Assembly: GCA_965234365.1 (NCBI GenBank)
Contig: OZ248345.1
Span: 186,001-250,000, forward strand
Source: Planktophila grossartii
GTDB taxonomy: Bacteria > Actinomycetota > Actinomycetes > Nanopelagicales > Nanopelagicaceae
Length of the DNA stretch: 64,000 nt
Direction of reading: 5' to 3'
Position 1 is the first letter of the stretch. Every line of letters starts with the position of its first letter. Shown in pieces: positions 18,301 through 26,579 of the stretch. A program made the position numbers and the translations under genes. The notes beneath the pieces were generated by a model. That model saw nothing but the letters and a program-made list of their open reading frames with translations, did not search any database and was not told where the DNA came from.

Positions 18301-18666
18301 ATGCTTTTAAGAAAGTTGCTGAGATTCATTAGAGAGGAGGATGGAAGTGTTGAAAGTTCTCTCGTCTTGATTCCACTTTTGACGCTCTTTCTGATTGCAG
18401 CTCAACTGACAGTTGCAATCCATGGGCGAAATATGGAGAAAATTGCTGCGCAGGATGAAGCTTCCACACGGGCAATCAGTGGGAATTTCAAATCTTCAGA
18501 TACCTATCTTCACATCTATTCACCTGACCCCAATCAAAACCTGGATTTAGTCATTAGCCATAGAAAGAAACCTCTTCCTACTTTGGTGCCAGGATTATCG
18601 AAACTCACTGGTTCAGATTTCGCGACGGATGTAAGTGGAATTGCGATTGTTGAGAATCAACGGTGA
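18301..18666 (+). CDS. TadE-like pseudopilin 1
   Basis: 121 residues beginning directly after the previous stop. The N-terminus REEDGSVESSLVLIPLLTLFLIAAQL has a processing Gly and a hydrophobic helix, but the acidic residue comes three positions after the Gly rather than five. The remainder is a small extracytoplasmic domain with no motif I recognise. It is co-directional and overlapped by the next pseudopilin gene. Confidence 0.62.
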   Translation: MLLRKLLRFIREEDGSVESSLVLIPLLTLFLIAAQLTVAIHGRNMEKIAAQDEASTRAISGNFKSSDTYLHIYSPDPNQNLDLVISHRKKPLPTLVPGLSKLTGSDFATDVSGIAIVENQR

Positions 18667-19091
18667 TTTCAAAGGTTTGGCGCGCCTTCAAGTATTTACT
18701 CAGCGACCAACGAGGTAGCGCTTCCGTTGAGTTTGTCACGTTGGCAATTCCTCTCTTTATTCCTCTCTTCCTATTTATGAATAACTTCGCATCAATGAGC
18801 GATGGCCAGGATTCTCTTCGCACCTTGGCCCGTGAAACTGCTCGAGGTTTTGTTACTAGTTCGAACGATGAGATCGCTTATGGCGTTGCCCATGAAATTG
18901 TCACCAACGGTGCGCTCATTTTGGGTTACGAAGAGGCCATTAAGGGCGGGGATTTGCAGATGAAGATTGAGTGCAGCGCCCGACCCTGCATCTCTCCAAA
19001 TGCAAGCGTTCGAATAGTTCTCACTCGAGTTGAGAGAGATCGATCTGATATCCGCGTATCTGCAATTGAGTATGTATCTCCATGGGCGTGA
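18663..19091 (+). CDS. tadE: TadE-family pseudopilin 2
   Basis: 142 residues, GTG start overlapping the preceding stop by 4 nt. It carries the canonical TadE N-terminus RGSASVEFVTLAIPLFIPLFLF: Gly, Glu five residues later, Phe, then a hydrophobic helix. Two cysteines (CSARPC) in the C-terminal half may form a disulfide. This is the most typical minor pseudopilin of the locus. Confidence 0.78.
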   Translation: MISKVWRAFKYLLSDQRGSASVEFVTLAIPLFIPLFLFMNNFASMSDGQDSLRTLARETARGFVTSSNDEIAYGVAHEIVTNGALILGYEEAIKGGDLQMKIECSARPCISPNASVRIVLTRVERDRSDIRVSAIEYVSPWA

Positions 19092-19630
19092 AATTTCGAA
19101 AGTTTATTGCCGACGAAGAGGGCTCTCTTTCGGTTCTGATACTTAGCTTTTTCATGACTATTTTGATTACTTTGGTAATCCTCACCGACATTTCAGCAAT
19201 CTACTTTGCAAAACGTTCACTTACTCAAGCTACTGAAGCTGCAGCGCAGCGAGGCGTTAAGAATTTAGATGTAGAGGCTTACTACCGGGGCAAGTACAAC
19301 GCAACACAGTTTCTCATAAATCTCACGAGCGAAAGAGAGAAAGATCCTGGAATTCCTATCGATTGCCTACAAGGGGAGATAGATGCTCGTGGCGCAATTG
19401 ATGAATTGAGTCGTAACCGACGAGAAATCTTTGGCCAGCATCTTGGTGCGATAAGAGTCGATGCCATTACCTGCGATGGATATCAAATCTCCATGCAGAC
19501 TTCAGCAACTGCCCAATTGCCATTCGTGCTTCCATTTATCAATATCAGCACCGTAGAAATCTCCTCACATATCGCCACCTTCGATGAGCGAAAAGTAAGC
19601 ACTAATTACTATGGAATTAATATCGGCTAG
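19082..19630 (+). CDS. TadG/helicase-secretion-like pseudopilin 3
   Basis: 182 residues; its start overlaps the previous gene by 10 nt. EEGSLSVLILSFFMTILITLVILTDISAIYFAKRSLTQATEAAAQRG matches the N-terminus of Rv3660c-adjacent TadE/TadG-like actinobacterial proteins, including the conserved Gln-Ala-Ala helix after the membrane segment. No Glu follows the Gly, so prepilin-peptidase processing is uncertain. It ends the tad unit; no TadV peptidase or outer component is present in the window. Confidence 0.65.
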   Translation: MGVKFRKFIADEEGSLSVLILSFFMTILITLVILTDISAIYFAKRSLTQATEAAAQRGVKNLDVEAYYRGKYNATQFLINLTSEREKDPGIPIDCLQGEIDARGAIDELSRNRREIFGQHLGAIRVDAITCDGYQISMQTSATAQLPFVLPFINISTVEISSHIATFDERKVSTNYYGINIG

Positions 19631-19650
19631 GTACTCGCTATCCTTCACCT

Positions 19651-20754
19651 ATGGCTCGCGAATACAACCTCGAAATCAATGAGATTGGCGCGACCCTTAC
19701 CTCAATTGAGAAGGTTTTAGATCTTCCCAAACTTGAAGCAGAAGCTGTCGAACTTGAGGCAGCTGCGGGCGTTCCTAATTTGTGGGATGACCCTGAGAAG
19801 GCTCAAGCCGTCACAAGTAAGTTATCTCGAGTGCAATCCACTATTGCTCGCCTTAAGGGGTTGCGTCGTCGCGTTGATGATTTGCCAGTTCTCTTTGAGT
19901 TAGCAGCAGGTGAACCAGATGGATCAGCCTTGCTTGATGCAGAGAGCGAACTCGATGCAACGGTGAAGGCGATAAGTGAGTTAGAAGTAACCACGCTATT
20001 AAATGGTGAGTATGACGACCGCGATGCTTTAATCACTATTCGTTCAGAAGCTGGCGGCGTTGAAGCAGCTGACTGGGCGGAAATGTTGATGCGCATGTAC
20101 CTGCGTTACTGCGAACGCCATGAATTTAAAGTTGATGTCCTTGAAACTTCCTATGCTGAAGAAGCGGGAATTAAATCGACAACGTTTCGAGTGAACGCAC
20201 CTTATGCATACGGAACGCTTTCGGTGGAACAAGGCACTCACCGCTTAGTCCGTATCTCTCCATTTGATTCGCAATCTCGCCGCCATACTTCTTTTGCTGG
20301 CGTTGAAGTTGTTCCGGTTGTTGAACAGAGCGATCACATTGAGCTAGATGAGAAAGAAATTCGCGTCGATGTGTATCGCTCATCCGGTCCTGGCGGGCAA
20401 GGTGTAAATACAACAGACTCTGCAGTTCGCTTAACGCATATTCCAACAGGAATTGTTGTCTCATGTCAGAACGAGCGTTCACAGATTCAAAATAAGGCAA
20501 CTGCGATGGCTGTCTTGCAATCAAAGCTCTTGGAACGCCGCCGCCAAGAAGAGCAGGCGAAGATCAATGCGCTCAAGGGTGATAACTCAGGTTCATGGGG
20601 AAATCAGATGCGTTCCTATGTATTAGCTCCGTATCAAATGGTGAAAGATCTTCGAAATAACCATGAAACAGGCAATACATCAGCAGTACTCAATGGCGAG
20701 ATCGATGATTTCATCGAAGCGGGAATTCGCTGGCGCCGTAGTTCTTCGCAGTAA
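19651..20754 (+). CDS. prfB: peptide chain release factor 2
   Basis: 367 residues, full length in one frame. RF2-type tripeptide region SPFDSQSRRHTSF, the catalytic GGQ in SSGPGGQGVNTTDSAVRLTHIPTG and the usual C-terminal helix are present. It recognises UGA and UAA. There is no in-frame UGA near codon 26, so the autoregulatory frameshift found in many bacteria is absent. TATCCT at 19639-19644 lies 6 nt before the ATG, pointing to a leaderless message. Confidence 0.96.
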   Translation: MAREYNLEINEIGATLTSIEKVLDLPKLEAEAVELEAAAGVPNLWDDPEKAQAVTSKLSRVQSTIARLKGLRRRVDDLPVLFELAAGEPDGSALLDAESELDATVKAISELEVTTLLNGEYDDRDALITIRSEAGGVEAADWAEMLMRMYLRYCERHEFKVDVLETSYAEEAGIKSTTFRVNAPYAYGTLSVEQGTHRLVRISPFDSQSRRHTSFAGVEVVPVVEQSDHIELDEKEIRVDVYRSSGPGGQGVNTTDSAVRLTHIPTGIVVSCQNERSQIQNKATAMAVLQSKLLERRRQEEQAKINALKGDNSGSWGNQMRSYVLAPYQMVKDLRNNHETGNTSAVLNGEIDDFIEAGIRWRRSSSQ

Positions 20755-20932
20755 GTTTTCTTCAATATCTCCGATTTCACGCCTGTTGTGATTCTTCTTT
20801 CGTCTGTGAATTTCCTTTAAAAGGGCGAATCAACCGAGAAATTCCGCTTGCGTTCCATAAACTATGGGCAGGTCTCAGAGGTGCACCCCTGCACGAATTT
20901 CGCACCTAGTGCGTGAAAACAAGGAGCAGCAA

Positions 20933-21622
20933 TTGATTAAGTTTGAAAACGTCACGAAGATTTACTCAGGTCAGGAACGCCCTGCCCTCGATAGCGTGAG
21001 CCTTGAAATTACCAAGGGTGAATTTGTCTTCCTAGTTGGTATGTCAGGTTCAGGTAAGTCGACCTTCTTACGTTTGATCCTCCGCGAAGAGCGCCCCACA
21101 TCCGGCGTCATCCATGTTGCAGGTAAAGATCTTGGAACTCTTGCAAACCACAAGGTTCCAGAACTTCGCCGCCAGGTAGGAACCGTCTTCCAGGATTTCC
21201 GTCTTCTTCCAAATAAGACAATCTCAGAGAACATTGCATTCTCACTGCACGTCCTTGGATATTCGCAGAAAGAGATCAACCGCGAAGTTCCAGAGATGCT
21301 TGAACTTGTGGGCCTTGAAGATAAGGGCGATCGTTTACCTTCAGAGATTTCAGGTGGTGAACAGCAGCGAGTAGCTATTGCTCGTGCATATGTAACTCGT
21401 CCATCCATCATCATCGCTGACGAACCAACAGGAAACCTCGACCCAGCGCTCTCTGTTGGAATTATGAAGTTGCTCGATCGCATCAACCGCGAAGGCACAA
21501 CAGTATTGATGGCAACACACGATTCAGGAATTGTGGATCAGATGCGTAAGCGCGTTATCGAACTCGATGGCGGCCACGTAATTCGCGACCAGGTTCGTGG
21601 CGTCTACGGATACACGGGATAG
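20933..21622 (+). CDS. ftsE: cell division ATP-binding protein FtsE
   Basis: 229 residues from a TTG start at 20933 with AAGGAG at 20921-20926, six bases upstream; upstream in-frame starts would add residues absent from the family. Walker A GMSGSGKST, signature SGGEQQR, Walker B IIADEPTGNLDP. With FtsX it forms the transporter-like complex that activates peptidoglycan hydrolases at the septum. The 178-bp gap after prfB holds only short hairpins. Confidence 0.94.
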   Translation: MIKFENVTKIYSGQERPALDSVSLEITKGEFVFLVGMSGSGKSTFLRLILREERPTSGVIHVAGKDLGTLANHKVPELRRQVGTVFQDFRLLPNKTISENIAFSLHVLGYSQKEINREVPEMLELVGLEDKGDRLPSEISGGEQQRVAIARAYVTRPSIIIADEPTGNLDPALSVGIMKLLDRINREGTTVLMATHDSGIVDQMRKRVIELDGGHVIRDQVRGVYGYTG

Positions 21623-21632
21623 GGGAACTCAC

Positions 21633-22535
21633 ATGCGCGCAGGATTCTTAATGAGCGAAGTCCGTATTGGACTTCGTCGAAACCTCACCATGACATTTGC
21701 AGTCATTGTCACCGTTGCTATCTCCCTATCGCTCCTTGGTATCGGATTGCTCTCCAATTCACAGGTCAGCGCGATGAAGGATTATTGGTATGACAAGATC
21801 GAAGTTTCAGTATTCCTCTGTGGTTCACTCTCTGAATCACCATCATGTGGTGCAGGTGTAGTTTCACCTGAGCAGCGCACATCAATTAAGGCAGATCTTG
21901 AAGCACTTCCTGTTGTAGAAAGCGTCTTCTATGAATCACAAGCAGAAGCATTTAAGCGCTTCCAGGAACGATTTAAGGAATCTGCAATTGCGCAGAATGT
22001 GACAGCAGATCAGCTTCCAGAGTCATTCCGCGTCAAGCTCAAGGATCCAACACAATTCGATGTAGTCGTCAGCGCATTTAGCGGTCGACCTGGCGTTGAT
22101 ATCGTTCAAGATCAGCGAACCATTCTTGAGAAGTTCTTTAAACTCCTTGCAGTTCTTCGTAACGGCGCACTCATCGTCGGTCTTCTCTCAGTTCTCACAG
22201 CTGCATTGCTTATTAGCAATACGCTTCGTATTGCAGCATTTAACCGTCGCCGCGAAACCGGCGTCATGAAACTTGTTGGAGCATCATCATGGTCAATCCA
22301 ACTTCCATTCCTTCTTGAAGGAGTCTTCTCTGCAGTAATCGGCTGGGTGCTAGCAGCAGGACTTCTTTCAGCGCTGAAATACGTTGTCCAAGCAAAGGTG
22401 GCGCCACTACTTACCTTCACCAAGTTCTTTGGTTGGGGCGAAGTTGCTGCAGCATCAGCATGGTTGCTCCTCACAGGCCTCCTTGTTTCAACGGTTGCCT
22501 CTCTCATTACACTTCGACGCTACTTAAAGGTTTAA
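21633..22535 (+). CDS. ftsX: cell division protein FtsX
   Basis: 300 residues with the FtsX plan: an N-terminal helix (LTMTFAVIVTVAISLSLLGIGLL), an extracytoplasmic domain of ~140 residues with a Cys pair (FLCGSLSESPSCG), and three C-terminal helices. The start at 21633 follows AGGGGA at 21621-21626. The order ftsE-ftsX-smpB-ssrA is conserved in actinobacteria. Confidence 0.94.
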   Translation: MRAGFLMSEVRIGLRRNLTMTFAVIVTVAISLSLLGIGLLSNSQVSAMKDYWYDKIEVSVFLCGSLSESPSCGAGVVSPEQRTSIKADLEALPVVESVFYESQAEAFKRFQERFKESAIAQNVTADQLPESFRVKLKDPTQFDVVVSAFSGRPGVDIVQDQRTILEKFFKLLAVLRNGALIVGLLSVLTAALLISNTLRIAAFNRRRETGVMKLVGASSWSIQLPFLLEGVFSAVIGWVLAAGLLSALKYVVQAKVAPLLTFTKFFGWGEVAAASAWLLLTGLLVSTVASLITLRRYLKV

Positions 22536-22573
22536 TTAGACCTTCGAACTAGTACTTGCTGGGAGGTGAGCTC

Positions 22574-23056
22574 ATGGTTAAAGAAGTAGGCAAGAAGCTC
22601 ATCGCTCAGAATAAGAAGGCACGTCACGATTTCTCTATCGATGATGTCTATGAATGTGGCATCGTCTTAATGGGAACTGAAGTGAAATCACTCCGCGCAG
22701 GTCGCGCATCACTGATCGATGGCTTTGCCATGGTCGAAAATGGTGAGCTCTGGCTTCATGGTGTTCATATCCCTGAATACACAGAAGGAACGTGGACCAA
22801 CCACACACCGCGTCGTAAGCGAAAGTTGCTTGTTCATAAACTAGAGCTCCGCAAAATCGCTGCGCGCACAAAAGATTCAGGAATCACTCTTGTTCCTCTG
22901 CAGCTCTACTTTAAAGATGGAAAAGCAAAGATCGAAATTGCTATTGCCAAGGGTAAGAAGGCGCACGATAAGCGCAGCACCTTGATGGAGCAGCAAGCTA
23001 CCCGCGAAGTAAATCGCGAACTATCTCGCCGTCAATCGGGCAAAGACTCCTTCTAG
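22574..23056 (+). CDS. smpB: SsrA-binding protein SmpB
   Basis: 160 residues. IAQNKKARHDFSIDDVYECGIVLMGTEVKSLR, WLHGVHIPEY and the basic tail KKAHDKRSTLMEQQATREVNRELSRRQ are diagnostic. It delivers tmRNA to stalled ribosomes. The start at 22574 is fixed by GGGAGGTGA at 22561-22569; an upstream in-frame Met is rejected. The partner RNA gene lies 241 bp downstream. Confidence 0.96.
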   Translation: MVKEVGKKLIAQNKKARHDFSIDDVYECGIVLMGTEVKSLRAGRASLIDGFAMVENGELWLHGVHIPEYTEGTWTNHTPRRKRKLLVHKLELRKIAARTKDSGITLVPLQLYFKDGKAKIEIAIAKGKKAHDKRSTLMEQQATREVNRELSRRQSGKDSF

Positions 23057-23246
23057 TTTTCACGCTTAGATTTTCGGGAATTTCTCACTTGTCCTAGGTG
23101 TTCTCTATACTTGGGACATCGCTTAGATAGATCGAGTTGGCAGACAAGAATGCTCACTCCATACCTTCTAGGAAACCAATCCACTTCAAATAAATTTTCC
23201 ACGTGAAAATTAATATGGGTGAGTTGTCTAAAAATTAAATAGCGTG

Positions 23247-23291
23247 AATTACGTTTCTCAACGTAATTCCCAAATATCTAGGTTTCTAGAT
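23247..23291. repeat. two consecutive inverted repeats directly upstream of the tmRNA gene
   Basis: Repeat one is AATTACGTT-TCTC-AACGTAATT (23247-23268), a perfect 9-bp stem. Repeat two is ATCTAG-GTTT-CTAGAT (23276-23291), a perfect 6-bp stem, ending 6 nt before the tmRNA 5' end and containing a TAGATA hexamer (23287-23292) that could be the -10. They may be operators, or processing hairpins in a smpB-ssrA transcript. Confidence 0.5.
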
Positions 23292-23297
23292 AAACAT

Positions 23298-23665
23298 GGG
23301 GGTGAACGGTCTCGACTTTAGTTGTTGGGGCAGGGGAAGCGGGCCGAGGAAGCCGGGATGATCTCGTAAACCATGAAACCTGTGCACAAATAACTGCAGA
23401 CAACAGTCGCAGTGATTTCGCTCTAGCTGCATAAGCTAGTACCGAATCCGTCAGCCCGGGCGCGCTCTCGTCCCGGAACCTGGCGTCGCTAGAGAGCTTT
23501 TCATCGAGATAGCGTTGCGAATATCTCGAGAGAACAGTTTCGCAAATGAGTTCGTTGAATACTTGTGTGTAAGAGATTCAGGACTGAGAAAACGATAAAC
23601 ACACTACGCCCGTAGAAGCCCTGTTTTAATTCTGAAGGACCCGGGTTCGATTCCCGGCACCTCCA
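23298..23665 (+). ncRNA. ssrA: transfer-messenger RNA (tmRNA, SsrA)
   Basis: The 5' end GGGGGTGAACGGTCTCGAC and the 3' T-arm GGACCCGGGTTCGATTCCCGGCACCTCCA form the tRNA-like domain; the seven acceptor pairs include one G-U. The tag frame at 23396-23434 starts with resume codon GCA and reads ADNSRSDFALAA then TAA, with the ALAA degron end. The CCA is not encoded (CTA follows the discriminator), so it must be added after transcription. Confidence 0.96.
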
Positions 23666-23684
23666 CTAGCAACACCAGCTTTAT

Positions 23685-23981
23685 TTACTCTGCGCTGTCG
23701 CCATCTTTTGGTCCTTCGCGCAGACCGTCGTAAATCTCTTTGCAGATTGGGCAGACGGGATACTTCTGCGGATCACGAGAAGGAACCCATTTCTTTCCAC
23801 AGAGAGCTTTCACAGATTTACCGGTTACTGCTGATTCAACAATCTTCTCTTTCTTAATGTAATGAGCGAAACGATCATGTCCGCCATCATCTTCTTGTTC
23901 GACGGGGCGAGTGAGTGTGTCGGTATCGGCGCCAGTAACTGGCGAATCAAGCGTTGGAAGACCACGGTCGAAGATGCCCAT
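23685..23981 (-). CDS. DUF3039 family protein
   Basis: 98 residues, a small actinobacterial family of unknown function. HDRFAHYIKKEKIVESAVTGKSVKALCGKKWVPSRDPQKYPVCPICKEIYDGL holds three Cys (CGK and CPIC) that could bind a metal. The start at 23981 (MGIFDRG) is chosen; the open frame continues 12 codons further upstream. It is convergent with the tmRNA gene and divergent from argF. Confidence 0.8.
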   Translation of the reverse strand: MGIFDRGLPTLDSPVTGADTDTLTRPVEQEDDGGHDRFAHYIKKEKIVESAVTGKSVKALCGKKWVPSRDPQKYPVCPICKEIYDGLREGPKDGDSAE

Positions 23982-24044
23982 GGAGCAATTATGTAAGGTG
24001 AAATAGCGTCTCGTCACCTTCTGTGCTGACTGTAGAATCTCCCA

Positions 24045-24989
24045 ATGAAAGACTTACTCCGCACAGAGCACCTTTCCCGCGCTGATGTCGATTTACTCCT
24101 CGATACAGCAGCTGACTTTGCGAAGAGCCCGCTCCGCTCCAACACAGCGTTGAGCAATAAGACAGTCGCGATCTACATGACTAAGCCTTCAACACGTACT
24201 CGCTTAGCTTCAGAAACAGCAGTGGCACACCTTGGTGGAACACCAATCTTTATCCGCGGCGATGATCTACAGCTTGGTCGCGGCGAGACAATCGCTGACA
24301 CCGCAAAGATCATCAGCGGTTTCTGTGATGCACTGATTATTCGTACCTTTAAACAATCTGATGTCGATGAACTCGGCGCTGAATCTTCAATCCCTGTAAT
24401 CAACGGTCTCACCGATGATGATCACCCAACTCAGCTTCTTGCAGATTGGGTAACTATTCGCGAAAACTTCGGTAGCGACATCAAGGGTCGCAAATTTGTC
24501 TATCTCGGTGATGGAAACAATATGACTCACGCTTGGCTCATCATGGGCGCGATCATGGGTGCGCATGTTGTTGCTGCAACACCTGATGGAAAATGGGCTC
24601 CAGATGCAGCGGTCGTTGCAAAGGCAAAGGCAATTGCAGCCAAGAGCGGTGCAACTATTGAAGTAACAACAGATGCAGAGGCTGCAGCAAAGGGCGCATC
24701 TGTTCTCTATACAGATGTTTGGATGTCTATGGGTGATCCTGAAGCAGAGCGCGCCGAAAAGATGAAGGCGCTTGCTCCTTATGCAGTTACAGAAAATTTG
24801 ATGTCGCTAACTGAGAAAGATTCAATCTTTATGCACTGTCTTCCTGCGCACCGCGGCGAAGAAGTTGAAGCATCAGTGATCGATGGACCAAAGTCAGTCA
24901 TCTGGCGCGAGGCCTATCACCGCCGCACAACGATTCAAGCTCTGCTGTATCACCTCACTCGCGGCGAACTCAAGGGTTTGCCGAGATAA
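24045..24989 (+). CDS. argF: ornithine carbamoyltransferase
   Basis: 314 residues with carbamoyl-phosphate motif STRTRLASE, ornithine-side DDDHPTQLLAD, and the catalytic HCLPAHRG. It makes citrulline in arginine synthesis. No other arg biosynthetic gene is adjacent, so argF is isolated here. TAGAAT at 24033-24038 lies 6 nt before the ATG, again leaderless in appearance. Confidence 0.96.
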   Translation: MKDLLRTEHLSRADVDLLLDTAADFAKSPLRSNTALSNKTVAIYMTKPSTRTRLASETAVAHLGGTPIFIRGDDLQLGRGETIADTAKIISGFCDALIIRTFKQSDVDELGAESSIPVINGLTDDDHPTQLLADWVTIRENFGSDIKGRKFVYLGDGNNMTHAWLIMGAIMGAHVVAATPDGKWAPDAAVVAKAKAIAAKSGATIEVTTDAEAAAKGASVLYTDVWMSMGDPEAERAEKMKALAPYAVTENLMSLTEKDSIFMHCLPAHRGEEVEASVIDGPKSVIWREAYHRRTTIQALLYHLTRGELKGLPR

Positions 24990-24991
24990 TT

Positions 24992-25035
24992 AATAAGCAA
25001 GCCCCTAGCTAACAATCGCTGCGGGACTTCTTATT
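24992..25035 (+). terminator. probable terminator after argF
   Basis: An interrupted stem pairs AATAA, AAG and CCC (24992-25005) with GGG, CTT and TTATT (25023-25035), followed by TTATTATCTCTTT. It sits directly after the argF stop. Confidence 0.5.
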
Positions 25036-25125
25036 TATTATCTCTTTACGTCGAGATAGTTCTGCAGCAATCGGCCGAATCTGATGCAATTCGCATAGCC
25101 TGGCAGAGGTCTAACCAGTACCTTT

Positions 25126-26277
25126 ATGCGCATGAGAGTTGCTGTTCCTAGAGAAATTAGAGATGGCGAGAAGCGCGTAGCGCTCGTGCCAGATGTCATC
25201 AATAAGTTAACGCGACTGGGTTATGAAGTCGTCATCGAATCTGGTGCAGGCGTTCACTCGCAGGCAACCGATGATCTCTATACAGCAGCAGGTGCCACAG
25301 TAAAGAGTGGCAACGTCATTAGTGATGCTGATGTTGTTCTTTCGGTTACCTCACTGACACCAGCACAGATGGGTAGCCTCAAGAAAGGCGCCGTCACAAT
25401 CTCTTTCCTCTCACCAGTTACTGCTGTTGATTCGATTGATGCAGCGGTAAGTGCAGGAGTCACTGCATTCTCACTCGAACTTGTTCCACGTATTTCACGT
25501 GCACAATCAATGGATGCTCTGACATCACAGGCGCTCTGTGCAGGTTATCGCGCAGCGCTCGTTGGTGCTGAACTCTCACCACGATTCTTCCCAATGCTCA
25601 TGACTGCAGCTGGCACTGTAACTCCAGCACAGGTTTTAGTACTTGGAGCAGGTGTTGCTGGTCTACAAGCTATTGCAACTGCTCGTCGCCTCGGCGGAGT
25701 TGTCAGTGCATATGACGTACGTCCTTCATCTGCTGATGAAGTGAAATCAATGGGTGCAACATTTATCAACCTTGAACTCGAAGCACTTGAAGGCGCTGGG
25801 GGATATGCCCGTGAGATGACAGAAGAGCGCGCTGCAAAGCAACGCGAACTTTTGACTCCATACATTGCAAAGTCACATGTTGTGATTACAACTGCAGCAG
25901 TTCCAGGTCGCACAGCGCCTCGTTTGATGACTTCGCAGATGGTCGATGCAATGGAGGCGGGAACAATCATCGTCGACCTCGCAGCTGAAACTGGCGGAAA
26001 CGTTGAAGGATCTAAGCCCGGCGAGATTGTTGTTACTGCAAAGGGAGTTCAGATCTGGGGCGGTAAAGATGTTCCAAGCCAGCTTCCATTCCACGCTTCA
26101 AGCTTGTATTCACGTAACGTCGTCAATCTTCTTACTTTGATGACCACACCAAGTAAGGATGGAGCACCTGTTGCTCTCAATATCGATTTCACCGATGAAA
26201 TCATCGATAAGTCAGCGACAACTCATGGCGGTGCCAAGCACACACCAGGTGCAAGCGGGAAGGGCGGTGCTAACTAA
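25126..26277 (+). CDS. pntAA: NAD(P) transhydrogenase subunit alpha part 1
   Basis: 383 residues containing the NAD(H)-binding domain I: VPREIRDGEKRVALVPD at the N-terminus, the Rossmann GAGVAGLQAIATARRLG and the RQ-loop region. It is the soluble part of proton-pumping transhydrogenase, with the membrane part on the next gene. Met3 (25132) is an equally possible start. The three-gene pntAA-pntAB-pntB layout links NADPH supply to the proton gradient, which rhodopsin in this genome could help to energise. Confidence 0.93.
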   Translation: MRMRVAVPREIRDGEKRVALVPDVINKLTRLGYEVVIESGAGVHSQATDDLYTAAGATVKSGNVISDADVVLSVTSLTPAQMGSLKKGAVTISFLSPVTAVDSIDAAVSAGVTAFSLELVPRISRAQSMDALTSQALCAGYRAALVGAELSPRFFPMLMTAAGTVTPAQVLVLGAGVAGLQAIATARRLGGVVSAYDVRPSSADEVKSMGATFINLELEALEGAGGYAREMTEERAAKQRELLTPYIAKSHVVITTAAVPGRTAPRLMTSQMVDAMEAGTIIVDLAAETGGNVEGSKPGEIVVTAKGVQIWGGKDVPSQLPFHASSLYSRNVVNLLTLMTTPSKDGAPVALNIDFTDEIIDKSATTHGGAKHTPGASGKGGAN

Positions 26278-26579
26278 TGGATGCAATCGCAATCATTTCA
26301 ATATTTACTCTCGCAGTCTTTGTGGGCTTTGAAGTTGTCTCGAAGGTCTCTTCAACTCTGCACACACCTCTGATGTCGGGCGCTAACGCGATCCACGGCG
26401 TCATCCTTGTCGGTGCGATCATCGTCGCCGATCACAGCGAGACCAATCTTGAACTCGGACTTTCACTCGCAGCAATCGTTCTTGCCACTATCAATATGGT
26501 TGGCGGATTTGTTGTGACCGACCGCATGCTCGAAATGTTTAAGCCCAAGAAGAATGTAAATGAGAAGGGAGGCGAATAA
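26277..26579 (+). CDS. pntAB: NAD(P) transhydrogenase subunit alpha part 2
   Basis: 100 residues, three to four membrane helices (IISIFTLAVFVGFEVV, ANAIHGVILVGAIIVA, LSLAAIVLATINMVGGFVVTDRML). It starts in a TAATG overlap with pntAA and ends in the same way into pntB. Confidence 0.92.
   Translation: MDAIAIISIFTLAVFVGFEVVSKVSSTLHTPLMSGANAIHGVILVGAIIVADHSETNLELGLSLAAIVLATINMVGGFVVTDRMLEMFKPKKNVNEKGGE

Noticed and set aside
19651..20754. Programmed frameshift in prfB
   Set aside because: The reading frame is continuous over 367 residues and there is no in-frame TGA near codon 26.
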